Notes: generated by a model from the letters alone, not told the origin. 64,000 bases of DNA from Hyalangium gracile (GCF_020103725.1 NZ_JAHXBG010000001.1:1-64000), one strand, 5' to 3'; counted from the first letter of the stretch, positions 27,891 through 36,536 are shown. Made by a program: numbers and translations.

Positions 27891-28841
27891 TCAGCGCGGT
27901 AGCAGCAGCGCGCAGGCCCTCGACATCGCCCTCGCGACCCGGCGCATGAGCTCCATGCGTCGGGTCTTTGTTTTTGCGGGCTCCGGCGGCGCGCTCCAGT
28001 CGAAGGTCCGGAGCCGAGGCAGGAAGCCCTGGCGGACACAGCCCTCCAGGCTGAAGACGTGGAGGTCCGCGCACCGTCGCCGGGCCAGGAGCAGGTCCCG
28101 CGAGAGCTCCTCCCAGGACAGGGGTGGCGCCGCGCCCGCGCCGGGGAGCTCCACGCCCCCGCCCGTGCTGCCCACGCCGACGGAGCCCGCCTGGGCGGCG
28201 TAGCTCTCCAGCAGGCTCGCCCCATGGGGGCGCACGAAGCTGGAGTAGAGCATCAGCACCTCGCGATCGGCCGGCAGGTCCACCACGCCCAGCAGCCGCT
28301 GCAGCAGGGTGGAGCCCGCCTGGCGCTCGTCGACGATGAGGGGGAGCTGGTAGGTGTCCACCCGATAGCCGTCCTCGCGGATGCGCGCCATCAGCGCGAG
28401 GTACGCGTCCCGGGCCTGACGCAGCCGCTCGCCCCGCCGCAGTCGCCGCAGGAGCACGAGCAGCTGGCGCCAGCGCCGGGACAGCAGCTGGCGCAGCTCG
28501 TGGAGATCCGGCTCGATGTCCAGGCCCACGCCGTCCCAGCGAAGCTGGTGCGCGGCGGTCCACTCGCGAAAGGCCGCGTAGCGGGCGGCGGCCTGGGGAG
28601 CGTTGTCCAGGTTGAACCAGTAGCCCTGCTCGGTGGGCAGCAGCTGCCAGGCGATGACGGGGATGCCGGCCGCGTGGAGGCGTCGCACCACTCCGGCTCG
28701 CTCGGGGGCGAGGTCCACCAGGCCCAGGCTCACGGACGCCTTCAGCGCCACCAGGTGCTCGAGCACCGCCGGCTCCTCGAAGAGGGCCTGCAGGGGCTCG
28801 GCTGCCAGCTCGCAGAAGAAGGTGAGGCGCGGGGGCGTCAT
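27891..28841 (-). CDS. TIM-barrel glycosidase-like hypothetical protein
   Basis: 316 residues from ATG 28841; ATGs at 28853 and 28856 are equally possible. Sequence order (LTFFCELAAEP, VSLGLVDL, IPVIAWQLLPTEQGYWFNLD, WDGVGLDIEPDLHELRQLL, VDTYQLPLIVDERQ, VLMLYSSFV) looks like successive strands of a TIM barrel. DIEPD (Asp108, Glu110) at the end of strand 4 resembles the D-x-E acid pair of family-18-type glycosidases. No signal peptide. Catalysis is inferred from this pattern only. Divergent from the HAD gene, convergent with the peroxidase-like gene. Confidence 0.65.
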   Translation of the reverse strand: MTPPRLTFFCELAAEPLQALFEEPAVLEHLVALKASVSLGLVDLAPERAGVVRRLHAAGIPVIAWQLLPTEQGYWFNLDNAPQAAARYAAFREWTAAHQLRWDGVGLDIEPDLHELRQLLSRRWRQLLVLLRRLRRGERLRQARDAYLALMARIREDGYRVDTYQLPLIVDERQAGSTLLQRLLGVVDLPADREVLMLYSSFVRPHGASLLESYAAQAGSVGVGSTGGGVELPGAGAAPPLSWEELSRDLLLARRRCADLHVFSLEGCVRQGFLPRLRTFDWSAPPEPAKTKTRRMELMRRVARAMSRACALLLPR

Positions 28842-28914
28842 CGCGGCTCGCATCATCGGCCCATCGCCTCGAGGTCTGCTATCTGTTCGCCGACGCGTGG
28901 GACACGGAGGCGCG

Positions 28915-29607
28915 ATGACCGGGGCTGCGGGACGACAGGCGATCTTCTTCGATCTGGACGGGACGCTCACGGACCCCTTCGAGGGCATCACCTCCTGCTT
29001 CCAGCATGCGCTGGCGGAGCTGGGGCGTCCCGTGCCAGCCGCGGCCGAGCTGGCGGTGTTCATCGGTCCCCCGCTCCGCCAGGGCATGGCCACCTTGCTC
29101 GGGACGAGTGAGCCGCCGTTGATCGAGCAGGCGGTGGCGCTCTACCGGGCGCGCTACTCCGCACAGGGGGCGCTGGAGAATCGGCTCTACGACGAGGTGC
29201 CGGGGATGCTGCGCGCGCTGGCGGAGAGCCAGTGGCGGCTCTTCGTGGCGACCTCGAAGCCTCGCGTGTTCGCCGAGCGCATCATCGACCACTTCGGCCT
29301 GCGTGCCTTCTTCGCCCATGTGTACGGGGCCGAGCTGGACGGCCGCTTCGACAACAAGGGCGAGCTGCTGGCGCACGCGCTGGAGCGAGAGGGCCTCGAG
29401 GCTTCAGCGTGCATCATGGTGGGCGACCGGGCGCAGGATGTCCGGGCGGCCCGACAGAACGGGCTCGTGCCGGTGGGCGTTGCCTACGGGTACGGCTCTC
29501 GCGAGGAGCTGGAAGAGGCGGGAGCGGTCGCCATCTGCACCAGCCCCACCGAGCTGGTGAGCTGGATCCAGGCGCGGACTCCGCAGGAAGCAATCAACGA
29601 CTCTTGA
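28915..29607 (+). CDS. HAD-superfamily phosphatase (phosphoglycolate phosphatase-like)
   Basis: 230 residues, ATG 28915 with CGGAGG upstream. HAD motif I FFDLDGTLTD (nucleophile Asp13, Asp15), motif II VATSKP, motif III Lys in FDNKGELL, motif IV MVGDRAQDVRAA. The helical cap (residues ~20-85) is of the Gph/PpaX type. It hydrolyses a small phosphate monoester in the cytosol; phosphoglycolate or pyrophosphate are candidates. Monocistronic. Confidence 0.9.
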   Translation: MTGAAGRQAIFFDLDGTLTDPFEGITSCFQHALAELGRPVPAAAELAVFIGPPLRQGMATLLGTSEPPLIEQAVALYRARYSAQGALENRLYDEVPGMLRALAESQWRLFVATSKPRVFAERIIDHFGLRAFFAHVYGAELDGRFDNKGELLAHALEREGLEASACIMVGDRAQDVRAARQNGLVPVGVAYGYGSREELEEAGAVAICTSPTELVSWIQARTPQEAINDS

Positions 29608-29681
29608 TGGAGTGTCTTACAAATCTGTGGAATAGCCGTACCCGTTCGTCCCGAGTGCGCCGAGGGGCAAGACCTCGAGCC

Positions 29682-29706
29682 AACTGGTCCTACAACCATA
29701 CCAGTT
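29682..29706. promoter_or_regulatory. Inverted repeat AACTGGT-N11-ACCAGTT, copy 2
   Basis: Arms at 29682-29688 and 29700-29706, extended here to 9 bp by flanking CC/GG. Same arms and spacing as the element at 14078-14102. It sits between the stops of two convergent genes (29607 and 29775), an odd place for an operator. The inner TACAACCATA equals one half of the ArsR operator at 36528-36545. Confidence 0.5.
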
Positions 29707-29774
29707 GGCCCAGAGCGCGCCCGCCAGGGGACCCCTCGAATGGGTTGAGTGAAGGGAGCCGTGTGCCGAGGGCG

Positions 29775-30701
29775 TTACTTCACGTCCAGCAGGTCCGACT
29801 GGAAGGAGAAGGCCAGGAGCAGGTAGGGCATGGCCCGGCTCACCTCCTGGCCGGTGCGGAAGCGGTGCTGGAGGTACCACGCGACGTTGAGGAGCACGGC
29901 CGGCTTGTTGAAGGCCGTGTAGCCCTCGTCATAGAAGATGTAGGCCGCCAGCAGGCCGACGCGGTGGTGGCCGTTCTCCTCGGACAGCGCTTCGTTGGCG
30001 ACGAGCTGGCGTGAGGAGTAGCGGGGCTCCACCATCGAATAGCGCGCGCCCACCACCAGCGGCGGCATGCCCATGAAGAGGACATCCAGGTCGTTGGTGA
30101 GCACCACACCCCTGCCGGGCACCAGCGTGTCGAGCGTCTGCTCGTACCAGACGCGGTCCCCGTCGCGCAGGTTCATGCGCCAGAACTCGAACCCGAAGCG
30201 GTTGCGCACCGCGACGGGGCCCACCCGGAGCTGCACGAGCGGCTCGACCGCCAGCCGCATGCCCGAGGTGCCGTAGTTCATCCCCGCGGCCTCGCCCGCA
30301 TCCAGCGTCTCCTGGGAGTAGTCGGCGTTGGCCGAGGGGAGCGACTGGAGCAGGCCGAACGTGGAGAAGAAGCGGATGTACTCGGCCGACAGCCGCAGGT
30401 TGAAGATGGAGAGGGGCTGGATCTCCGCCACGGGCCCCACCTTGATGCCCGCGGGGTTGAGCCGGGGATAGGTGCCCAGGAAGAAGAAGTTGTCCCGGAA
30501 GAGTGCCCCGTCGTTTCGGTAGAGCACCGACTGGTAGCCCACGCGCGCCTGGGCCTCGAGCCCCAGCGGGTTGAGGCGCGCCGCGAGCAGCCCGTTGACG
30601 ACGACCCGGCGAGAGGGCACCTCCGGCACGGGCGCGGAAGCCTGGGCGAGGGCCTGGGCAGGCAACGAGAGACAAAACACGAGCAGGACAGCGCGGGTCA
30701 T
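29775..30701 (-). CDS. Probable outer-membrane beta-barrel protein
   Basis: 308 residues, ATG 30701. Signal peptide MTRAVLLVFCLSLPAQALAQA. The mature part alternates polar and hydrophobic residues with many aromatic ends: LEAQARVGYQSVLY, NLRLSAEYIRFFSTFG, AVRNRFGFEFWRM, VGLLAAYIFYDEGY, VLLNVAWYLQHRF and final PYLLLAFSFQSDLLDVK. This suits an outer-membrane barrel. No family recognised. It starts 38 bases after the BASS transporter stop, so the two may be one unit. Confidence 0.7.
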   Translation of the reverse strand: MTRAVLLVFCLSLPAQALAQASAPVPEVPSRRVVVNGLLAARLNPLGLEAQARVGYQSVLYRNDGALFRDNFFFLGTYPRLNPAGIKVGPVAEIQPLSIFNLRLSAEYIRFFSTFGLLQSLPSANADYSQETLDAGEAAGMNYGTSGMRLAVEPLVQLRVGPVAVRNRFGFEFWRMNLRDGDRVWYEQTLDTLVPGRGVVLTNDLDVLFMGMPPLVVGARYSMVEPRYSSRQLVANEALSEENGHHRVGLLAAYIFYDEGYTAFNKPAVLLNVAWYLQHRFRTGQEVSRAMPYLLLAFSFQSDLLDVK

Positions 30702-30739
30702 GGGGGCTTCTCCGAGGGAGACGGCGGCGCGGGCAGCGC

Positions 30740-31642
30740 TCAGCTGCGCGAGGCGGTGGTGGAGGGCGCGACCGCCGAGGAGCGCTGGAGCGCGTTCACC
30801 ACGTAGCCGAACAGGGCCGCGGTGAAGAACATGAGGATGCTGTAGACAGCCGGCGGGATGGCCATGGTGCTGTTGTTGAGCATGAGCGGGCTGTAGGCGA
30901 TGGCGATGGCCAGCGTGCCATTGTGGATGCCGATCTCCATGCCGATGGCGATGGCCTGCTGCTGGCTCAGCCGGAGCAACTGCGGCACGAAGTAGCCCAC
31001 CAGCATGCTGGCGACGTTGAAGGCGAGCACCGCCACCCCCACCTGCCGGAAGTAGGTGCCCATCACGGCGCGCTCGTTGAACACGGTGGACGCCACCACC
31101 AGCACCAGGAAGAGGGCCGACAGCACCTTCACCGGCTTCGTCAGCCGCTCGGACACCCGGGGCCACTTCTTGTTCAGCACCATGCCCAGCGCCACCGGCC
31201 CCAGCACCACCACGAACACCTGCGCCACCTTGCTGAACTGGAGCGGGATGGCGCGGCTCTCACCAAGGAAGTGCTCGAGCGAGAGGTTCACGATGAGGGG
31301 CAGCGTCACCACGGTGAGCACGCTGTTGATGGCGGTGAGGGTGATGTTGAGCGCCACATCCCCCTTGGCCAGATGGCTATAGAGGTTGGAGGTGACGCCG
31401 CCAGGCGAGGCCGCCAGCAGCATCAGTCCCACCGCCAGCTCCGGCGACAGCCCGCTCAGCTTCGCGATGGCGAAGCACACCCCGGGCAGCAGCACCATCT
31501 GGCAGACCAGGCCCACGAGCACCGCTCGCGGAAACGTCAGCACTCGGGTGAAGTCGGCCACCGTGAGGGACAGCCCCAGTCCCAGCATGATGATGCCCAG
31601 GGCCACGGGGAGGAAGACGGTCGTGAGGATGCTCGTTTCCAC
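30740..31642 (-). CDS. Bile acid:sodium symporter family (BASS) transporter
   Basis: 300 residues from GTG 31642. About nine membrane helices. Family marks: LGLGLSLTVADFTRV, LLAASPGGVTSNLYSHLAKG with the GG-T-SN sodium-site motif, ALNITLTAINSVLTVVTLP, and GMEIGIHNGTLAIAIA in the second crossover. BASS proteins couple Na+ entry to uptake of organic anions; the substrate here cannot be told. The Shine-Dalgarno AGGAGGTC lies in a hairpin (31651-31674). Confidence 0.9.
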   Translation of the reverse strand: METSILTTVFLPVALGIIMLGLGLSLTVADFTRVLTFPRAVLVGLVCQMVLLPGVCFAIAKLSGLSPELAVGLMLLAASPGGVTSNLYSHLAKGDVALNITLTAINSVLTVVTLPLIVNLSLEHFLGESRAIPLQFSKVAQVFVVVLGPVALGMVLNKKWPRVSERLTKPVKVLSALFLVLVVASTVFNERAVMGTYFRQVGVAVLAFNVASMLVGYFVPQLLRLSQQQAIAIGMEIGIHNGTLAIAIAYSPLMLNNSTMAIPPAVYSILMFFTAALFGYVVNALQRSSAVAPSTTASRS

Positions 31643-31650
31643 GTGTGCGT

Positions 31651-31674
31651 GACCTCCTGCCTACCCAGGAGGTC
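31651..31674 (-). promoter_or_regulatory. Hairpin masking the BASS gene ribosome binding site
   Basis: On the minus strand GACCTCCTG, a 6-base loop GGTAGG, then CAGGAGGTC: a perfect 9-bp stem. The 3' arm contains AGGAGG, the Shine-Dalgarno for GTG 31642, 9-11 bases downstream. Folded RNA would block ribosome entry. The remainder of 31675-31880, the likely leader and promoter, shows no riboswitch I recognise. Confidence 0.6.
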
Positions 31675-31880
31675 TCATCCTCGCACAATCCATGTTCTCG
31701 AAGCGATCCTGCCAACTTGTCCTTCTTTCTTCGAAGACTGGCTCCAGTCTGGCAGTCCCCTCGGCCCTCTTCGGGTCTCGTCCCCTCTGAGAATCGCCCT
31801 GGCGAGCAAGTTGCACGGCTGACGCGCAGCGGCATTTCCCAGAGCGGTGAACGTGAAGCTGAGCAGCGAGGGGTTCTCGG

Positions 31881-32993
31881 TCAGGTGCCAGTGCCTCTCA
31901 TCTGCTCGGGCAGCGCCGCCGAGGGGAGGCTCACGGTGAAGCAGGAGCCTCTCCCCAGGCCTTCACTCCGGGCCTCGATGTGCCCGCCATGGAGCTCGAC
32001 AATCTTCCGGGCGATGGAGAGCCCCAGCCCACTTCCACCCGAGGCGTCCACGCGGCTGCGGGACTTGTCCGCCTTGTAGAAGCGATCGAAGACGAAGGGC
32101 AGATCCTCGGGCGCGATGCCGATGCCCGAGTCCGAGAGCCGCACGACGGAGTGTCCGTCCTCGAGCCGGAGCGCGATGCCAATCTTCCCTCCGGGCGGAG
32201 TGAACTTGATGGCGTTGTGGACGAGGTTGGTCCACACTTGGTTCAGCATGTCCTCATCCGCGGACTGGAGCACCGCTTCGAGGTCCGCCTCGACGTCGAT
32301 GCCCTTGCCCGTCCACTGAGGCTCGGCCGCCAGGACGACGTCTCGGAGCTGGGTGTCCAGCCGGTAGCGCTTCGGGGCCGGGGCGTGCGCCTTCGAGTCC
32401 AAGGAGCTGAGCCGCAAGAGGTTCTCACTCAGTCGCGAGAGACGCCGGCTCTCGGCCTCGATGGTGGCGAGGTAGTGCTGGCGGGTCTCCTCGGGCAGCC
32501 CACCCTCCCGCAGGGCCTGGGCAAAGCCCCGGATCGACGTCAGGGGAGACTGGATCTCGTGGGAGACGTTGGAGATGAACTCCTGGCGCATGGTCTCCAT
32601 CCGCTGGAGCGCCTCGGCCATCTGGTTGAGATCGACGGCGACCTTGCGGAACAGGTTCGCCGGAGCGTTCTCGCCCACCCGGTCGAGGGGGACGTTCACG
32701 GAGAAGTCGCCCCGGGCGATGCGGCTGAGCGCGTCGCTCATGAGGTGGAAGAAGTCCAGCCGCCGCCCGACCAGATACCGGGCGACGAAGTACATCATGA
32801 GGCCGAAGAGGACCAGCGTGAGCACCAGATCGAGCAGCCCCCGGACATAGGGGGTCAGCCGGACTCCGAGCGCCGTCAGGGCGAGCCCCTCGAGCCACGA
32901 CACGACGGTCCACTCGAGCGCCAGCCCCACGATGACCGCCAGCGCCGTCAGCAGCGTCCGGCGGCGACGCGAGTCGATGAGCGGCGCCTTCAC
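31881..32993 (-). CDS. Membrane sensor histidine kinase
   Basis: 370 residues from GTG 32993, overlapping the regulator's stop (GTGA). Two membrane helices near the N-terminus (LLTALAVIVGLALEWTVVSW; LLDLVLTLVLFGLMMYFVA) with a short outer loop, HAMP-like linker, then HisKA with His145 in FISNVSHEIQSPLTS. ATPase blocks NLVHNAIKFTPPGG, DSGIGI, FDRFYKADKSRS, GSGLGLSIARKIV. The small sensor loop suggests it detects a signal in the membrane or through the linked ABC exporter. Paired with the OmpR-type regulator encoded just upstream. Confidence 0.93.
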   Translation of the reverse strand: MKAPLIDSRRRRTLLTALAVIVGLALEWTVVSWLEGLALTALGVRLTPYVRGLLDLVLTLVLFGLMMYFVARYLVGRRLDFFHLMSDALSRIARGDFSVNVPLDRVGENAPANLFRKVAVDLNQMAEALQRMETMRQEFISNVSHEIQSPLTSIRGFAQALREGGLPEETRQHYLATIEAESRRLSRLSENLLRLSSLDSKAHAPAPKRYRLDTQLRDVVLAAEPQWTGKGIDVEADLEAVLQSADEDMLNQVWTNLVHNAIKFTPPGGKIGIALRLEDGHSVVRLSDSGIGIAPEDLPFVFDRFYKADKSRSRVDASGGSGLGLSIARKIVELHGGHIEARSEGLGRGSCFTVSLPSAALPEQMRGTGT

Positions 32994-33664
32994 GGCGTGA
33001 GCTCCAGCCGATAGCCCAGTCCCCGGATCGCGGTGATGCGGTAGCCGAAGCGCGCCTCGGGGAAGCGTTCGCGCAGACGGTTGACGTGGACGTCGACCGT
33101 GCGGTCCGTCCCCTCGAAGTCGGAGCCCCAGACGGCCTGGATGAGCTGCTCCCGGGTGAAGGTCTTCCCCGGCGAGCTGCCCAGCTTGAAGAGGAGCTCG
33201 AACTCCTTGAGGGGAATGGTCAGGCTCTGCTCTCCGGCCTGGATCAGGTACGTCTTCCGGCTGAGCACGAGGCCGCCAATCTGCACGGTCTGCGAGGCCT
33301 CGATGTGGTAGCGCTTGAGCAGGGCCTTGACCCGGGCGACGAGCTCGGCCGGCTCGAAGGGCTTGACCAGATAGTCGTCGGTGCCGAGCTCGAAGCCCTT
33401 GAGCTTCTGCGACGTCTCCCCCTTCGCCGTCAGCATGAGGATGGGCAGCTCCCGGCGGCGCTTGAGCTCCTGGCAGAGCTGCCAGCCATCCATGTTCGGC
33501 ATCATCACATCCAGCACGACCAGGTCCGCCCGCGTCCGCTCCAGGAGGCGCAGGGCCTCCCGGCCGTCCGGGGCCTCGACCACGTCGAAGCCCGAGGCCC
33601 CGAGGAAGTGTCGGACCACCTCGCGGATGTGCGGGTCGTCATCGACGACCATGATCCTCGCCAT
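32990..33664 (-). CDS. OmpR-family response regulator
   Basis: 224 residues, ATG 33664. Receiver: VVDDDPHIR, phospho-acceptor Asp52 in VVLDVMMPNMDG, Thr/Ala switch LTAKG, Lys101 in LVKPFEP. C-terminal winged helix with LKEFELLFKLGSSPGKTFTR, TVDVHVNRLRERF and IRGLGYRLE. It is a DNA-binding regulator controlled by the overlapping kinase gene. The ABC exporter gene ends 60 bases upstream on the same strand, so all three probably form one operon and the exporter is a likely target. Confidence 0.95.
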   Translation of the reverse strand: MARIMVVDDDPHIREVVRHFLGASGFDVVEAPDGREALRLLERTRADLVVLDVMMPNMDGWQLCQELKRRRELPILMLTAKGETSQKLKGFELGTDDYLVKPFEPAELVARVKALLKRYHIEASQTVQIGGLVLSRKTYLIQAGEQSLTIPLKEFELLFKLGSSPGKTFTREQLIQAVWGSDFEGTDRTVDVHVNRLRERFPEARFGYRITAIRGLGYRLELTP

Positions 33665-33724
33665 GCCTTCTCCTGGGTTCGCATTCTACAAGGAGCCCTC
33701 CGCCCGTCGCGGGGGCGCCACCGG

Positions 33725-35515
33725 TCAGGCGCGGGCCTCGACGCCCTCATGTGGACGCAGCTGCTGCTCGGCGAAGGTCCGGTAGAGCTCGTGGCTCCCC
33801 ACGAGCTCGGAGTGGGTGCCACGCCCCGTCAGCTGGCCCTTCTCGACGAACAGGATGAGGTCGGCGTCCATCACCGTCGACAGCCGGTGCGCGATGATGA
33901 GCGTGGTGCGGCCGCGCATCAGGTTCTCCAGGGCCAGCTTGACGAAGTGCTCCGAGGTGCTGTCCAGGCTGGAGGTGGCCTCGTCCAGCATCAGGATGTC
34001 GGGATCGCGCAGGAGCGCTCGGGCGATGGCGATACGCTGCCGCTGCCCGCCGGAGAGCTTGACGCCCCGCTCGCCCACCTCCGTGTCATAGCCGTGGGGG
34101 AGGCCGCGGATGAACTCGTCGGCGTAGGCCAGCCGCGCCGCCTCGGCCACCTCCTCATCGCTCGGCGTCCGCTCCAGGCCATAGGCGATGTTCTCGCGGA
34201 TGGTCCCCGCCATGAGGGGACAGTCCTGAGGCACGTAGCCAATGCGGCGCCGCCACGAGGCCATGGAGAACTCCTGGATCGGCTTCGAGCCGATCAGGAT
34301 GGCGCCGGACTCAGGCTCGTAGAAGCGCTCGAGGAGCGAGAAGAGGGTCGTCTTCCCCGCGCCGCTCGGCCCGACGATGGCCGTCACGGTGCCTGGCTCC
34401 AGGCTGAAGCTCAGCTCCCGGCTCACGGGCTCGCCCGGCAGGTAGCTGAAGCTCACCCGCTCGAAGCGGATGGGCAGGCGGGCCGCCTCGAGGTGGACGC
34501 CCTCCTCCGGCTTCTCCTCGGGCGTCTCCAGCAGGGTGATGATGCTCTGCGTGGCGCCGCGCGCCTTCTGGAGCTGGACGAAGAAGTGGGTGATCTGCCC
34601 GACGGGGAAGATGGCCTGGATCAGATACAGGATGAACGCGACCAGCGCTCCCGCCGAGAGCTGACCCGACGAGACCAGGAGCCCGCCGTAGCCGATGACG
34701 AGGACGAGCAGGCCCATCATCACCAGGGCCATCACCGGCCCGATGATGGCCTGGACACGCCCCTCCTTGAGGCCGAGCTGGAAGAGCCGCTCGATGTTCT
34801 CCCGGCCCTTGCGGTACTCGCGCGCCTCCGCGTTGGAGGCCTTCACCAGGCGGATCTCCGAGAGCACCTGGGCCAGCAGCGAGGTGAACCGGGCGTTCTC
34901 GTCCATCGTGCCCATGGCCACCTTGCGCATGGTGCGCGCCAGGGGCACGAACACTCCGAGGCAGACGGGCAGGGCCACGAGCATCACCAGGGCCATCTTC
35001 CCGTTCAAGGCGATGAGGAGGCTGACCGCTCCGACCAGGGAGATGATTCCCGAGACGAAGCCCGAGAGGTTGTCGGTGATGAGCGCCTTGACGACCGCGG
35101 TGTCGTTGGCCATGCGGGAGATGAGGTCTCCAGCGTGGTGCGCATCGAAGTACCGGACCGGCAGGGCGAGCTGCTTCCTCCACAGCCGATCGCGGATGCC
35201 GACGACGATTCGCTGGCCGACGAGCGTGAGCAGGTAGATCGAGGTGGCGCTCGTCACGGCCTGGAGCGTGAAGGCGACGCCGATCAGCGCCATCTGGCGG
35301 TAGTCGAGGGCCGCCAGCGAGAAGGCGTCCACGAGGTTCTTGGTGAACAGCGGAACGACCAGGCTCACCACGGTCGAGCTCACGCTCAGTGCCAGGGCGG
35401 TGCTGAGCAGGGGCAGCGAAGGCTTCGTGGTGGCGATCAGGCTCAGGAAGCTCTTGAAGCTCGCGGCGCCCTGGGTGGGTTCTTCGTCCATCATCCGGGG
35501 GTTCTTGGGGTCCAT
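33725..35515 (-). CDS. ABC exporter, fused membrane and ATPase domains (MsbA/multidrug type)
   Basis: 596 residues from ATG 35515 (AGGG upstream); ATGs at 35494/35491 would shorten it by 7-8. Six-helix membrane domain (residues ~35-320), then the ATPase: Walker A VGPSGAGKTT (Lys388), Q-loop VPQDCPL, signature LSGGQRQR (487), Walker B ILMLDEATSSLD, His switch IIAHRLSTV. As a half transporter it works as a homodimer, exporting lipids, peptides or drugs. Context with a two-component system suggests induced export or self-resistance. Confidence 0.94.
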   Translation of the reverse strand: MDPKNPRMMDEEPTQGAASFKSFLSLIATTKPSLPLLSTALALSVSSTVVSLVVPLFTKNLVDAFSLAALDYRQMALIGVAFTLQAVTSATSIYLLTLVGQRIVVGIRDRLWRKQLALPVRYFDAHHAGDLISRMANDTAVVKALITDNLSGFVSGIISLVGAVSLLIALNGKMALVMLVALPVCLGVFVPLARTMRKVAMGTMDENARFTSLLAQVLSEIRLVKASNAEAREYRKGRENIERLFQLGLKEGRVQAIIGPVMALVMMGLLVLVIGYGGLLVSSGQLSAGALVAFILYLIQAIFPVGQITHFFVQLQKARGATQSIITLLETPEEKPEEGVHLEAARLPIRFERVSFSYLPGEPVSRELSFSLEPGTVTAIVGPSGAGKTTLFSLLERFYEPESGAILIGSKPIQEFSMASWRRRIGYVPQDCPLMAGTIRENIAYGLERTPSDEEVAEAARLAYADEFIRGLPHGYDTEVGERGVKLSGGQRQRIAIARALLRDPDILMLDEATSSLDSTSEHFVKLALENLMRGRTTLIIAHRLSTVMDADLILFVEKGQLTGRGTHSELVGSHELYRTFAEQQLRPHEGVEARA

Positions 35516-35532
35516 GCGCGGGACCCTACGCC

Positions 35533-35546
35533 CCGTTTTTAAACGG
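35533..35546. promoter_or_regulatory. Inverted repeat CCGTTT-TT-AAACGG upstream of the ABC exporter
   Basis: Perfect 6-bp arms with a 2-base centre, 18-31 bases upstream of the ATG at 35515, in a short AT-rich island of otherwise GC-rich DNA. Likely promoter/operator for the exporter-regulator-kinase operon. Confidence 0.45.
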
Positions 35547-35582
35547 ATGATAAACCGCGCACGGAGCCCGAGCCGCCTGTCC

Positions 35583-35705
35583 TCAACCCTCGCCGAGCAG
35601 CCCGCTCTCGCGCAGGACTCCACAGATGAGACCGTAGTGGAGCCCACGGCCCGTGAAGCGCATCTCGAACACGAGCCCCCGCAGGTCCGCCACCTCCCTA
35701 GGCAT
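35583..35705 (-). pseudogene. Short coding-like frame after the AHSA1 gene
   Basis: Minus-strand frame from ATG 35705 to the stop at 35583 gives 40 residues (MPREVADLRGLVFEMRF, then GLHYGLICGVLRESGLLGEG). The ATG lies inside the last codons of the AHSA1 gene, so it could be translated by coupling. The peptide looks like natural protein sequence, but it is too short for a known domain. Either a small ORF or the remains of a truncated third gene of the operon. Confidence 0.35.
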
Positions 35706-36198
35706 GCGCGGCGGATGCGCTCGGCCCAGCAAGCACTGTGTCGAGCTGGGGCATGGCCGCGCGCAGCCCTTCTTCCATGCCCTTTGCCACCGTCTCCATG
35801 GCTTCAACGCTCGAGAACCGCGTGACGCAGGTCATGCGAGAGCCCGTCGGCGTGGTCTCGAAGGTGAACTTCATCGCCGCCGGCATGTTCTCGTCCTCGG
35901 CGTTGTCTTCGCCGTCCTTCGCCTCGAACGAGCTGATGGGATTCACCGCGGTGAACTTCCAGGAGCCGCTCCACTTCTCTCCATTCGGCCCGGAGAGGAA
36001 GTACTCGGCGCGACCGCCCACCTTGAAGTCATGACGCGTGAAGGTGGCGGGCCAGGTGGGTGGTCCCCAGAAGCGCTCGAGCTGGCGCGGGTCGGCAAAG
36101 GCCTCCCAGAGGCGCTTCTGCGAAACGGGATAGTCGCCCACGACGGTGAGGGTGAGCTTTGCGACGTCCTTGGTGACAGAGGTCAGCGGCATGATCAT
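35698..36198 (-). CDS. AHSA1/SRPBCC-domain protein
   Basis: 166 residues from ATG 36198, overlapping the ArsR stop (ATGA); ATG 36192 is an alternative. The START-like fold is evident: VVGDYPVSQKRLWEAFADP, QLERFWGPPTWPATFTRHDF, GGRAEYFLSGPNGEKW, KFTFETTPTGSRMTCVTRF. Such proteins bind a hydrophobic ligand in a deep pocket. The pairing ArsR-AHSA1 is very common, with the ArsR-type repressor controlling the pair. Ligand unknown. Confidence 0.92.
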   Translation of the reverse strand: MIMPLTSVTKDVAKLTLTVVGDYPVSQKRLWEAFADPRQLERFWGPPTWPATFTRHDFKVGGRAEYFLSGPNGEKWSGSWKFTAVNPISSFEAKDGEDNAEDENMPAAMKFTFETTPTGSRMTCVTRFSSVEAMETVAKGMEEGLRAAMPQLDTVLAGPSASAAHA

Positions 36199-36536
36199 CT
36201 TCCCTTCGGTAGAAGAACATCGTCGAGCTGCGCCATGCGCTGGCGCCAGATGGATTCGAAGTAGTCGAGGAGCTCGCTGGCGCGCTGGAGCCGCGCGTGG
36301 TTGGTGGAGACCAGCTGCTCGCGGCCGTTTGCACGCTTCTGGATGAGCCCCGCGCGCTCGAGCACGGCGACGTGCTTTTGCACGGCGGCGAAGCTCATCT
36401 CGTACCGCGCGGCAAGCTCGGACACCGACAGCGATTCCGTGAGCGACCGCGCCAGGATGTCGCGCCGCGTGCCATCGGCCAAGGCACGGAAGATCTGGTT
36501 GAGCGTCTCTTCGCTCTCTTGTCGATGTACAACCAT
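36195..36536 (-). CDS. ArsR-family winged-helix repressor
   Basis: 113 residues from ATG 36536, inside the palindromic operator. Winged helix: IFRALADGTRRDILARSL, LSVSELAARYEMSFAAVQKHVAVLERAGLI, RANGREQLVSTNHARLQ. No Cys metal-binding motif (ELCVCD type), so it is not a metal sensor; this SdpR-like group controls AHSA1 partners. No clear Shine-Dalgarno precedes the ATG. The operator covers the start codon, so it probably represses itself and the downstream gene. Confidence 0.93.
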   Translation of the reverse strand: MVVHRQESEETLNQIFRALADGTRRDILARSLTESLSVSELAARYEMSFAAVQKHVAVLERAGLIQKRANGREQLVSTNHARLQRASELLDYFESIWRQRMAQLDDVLLPKGR

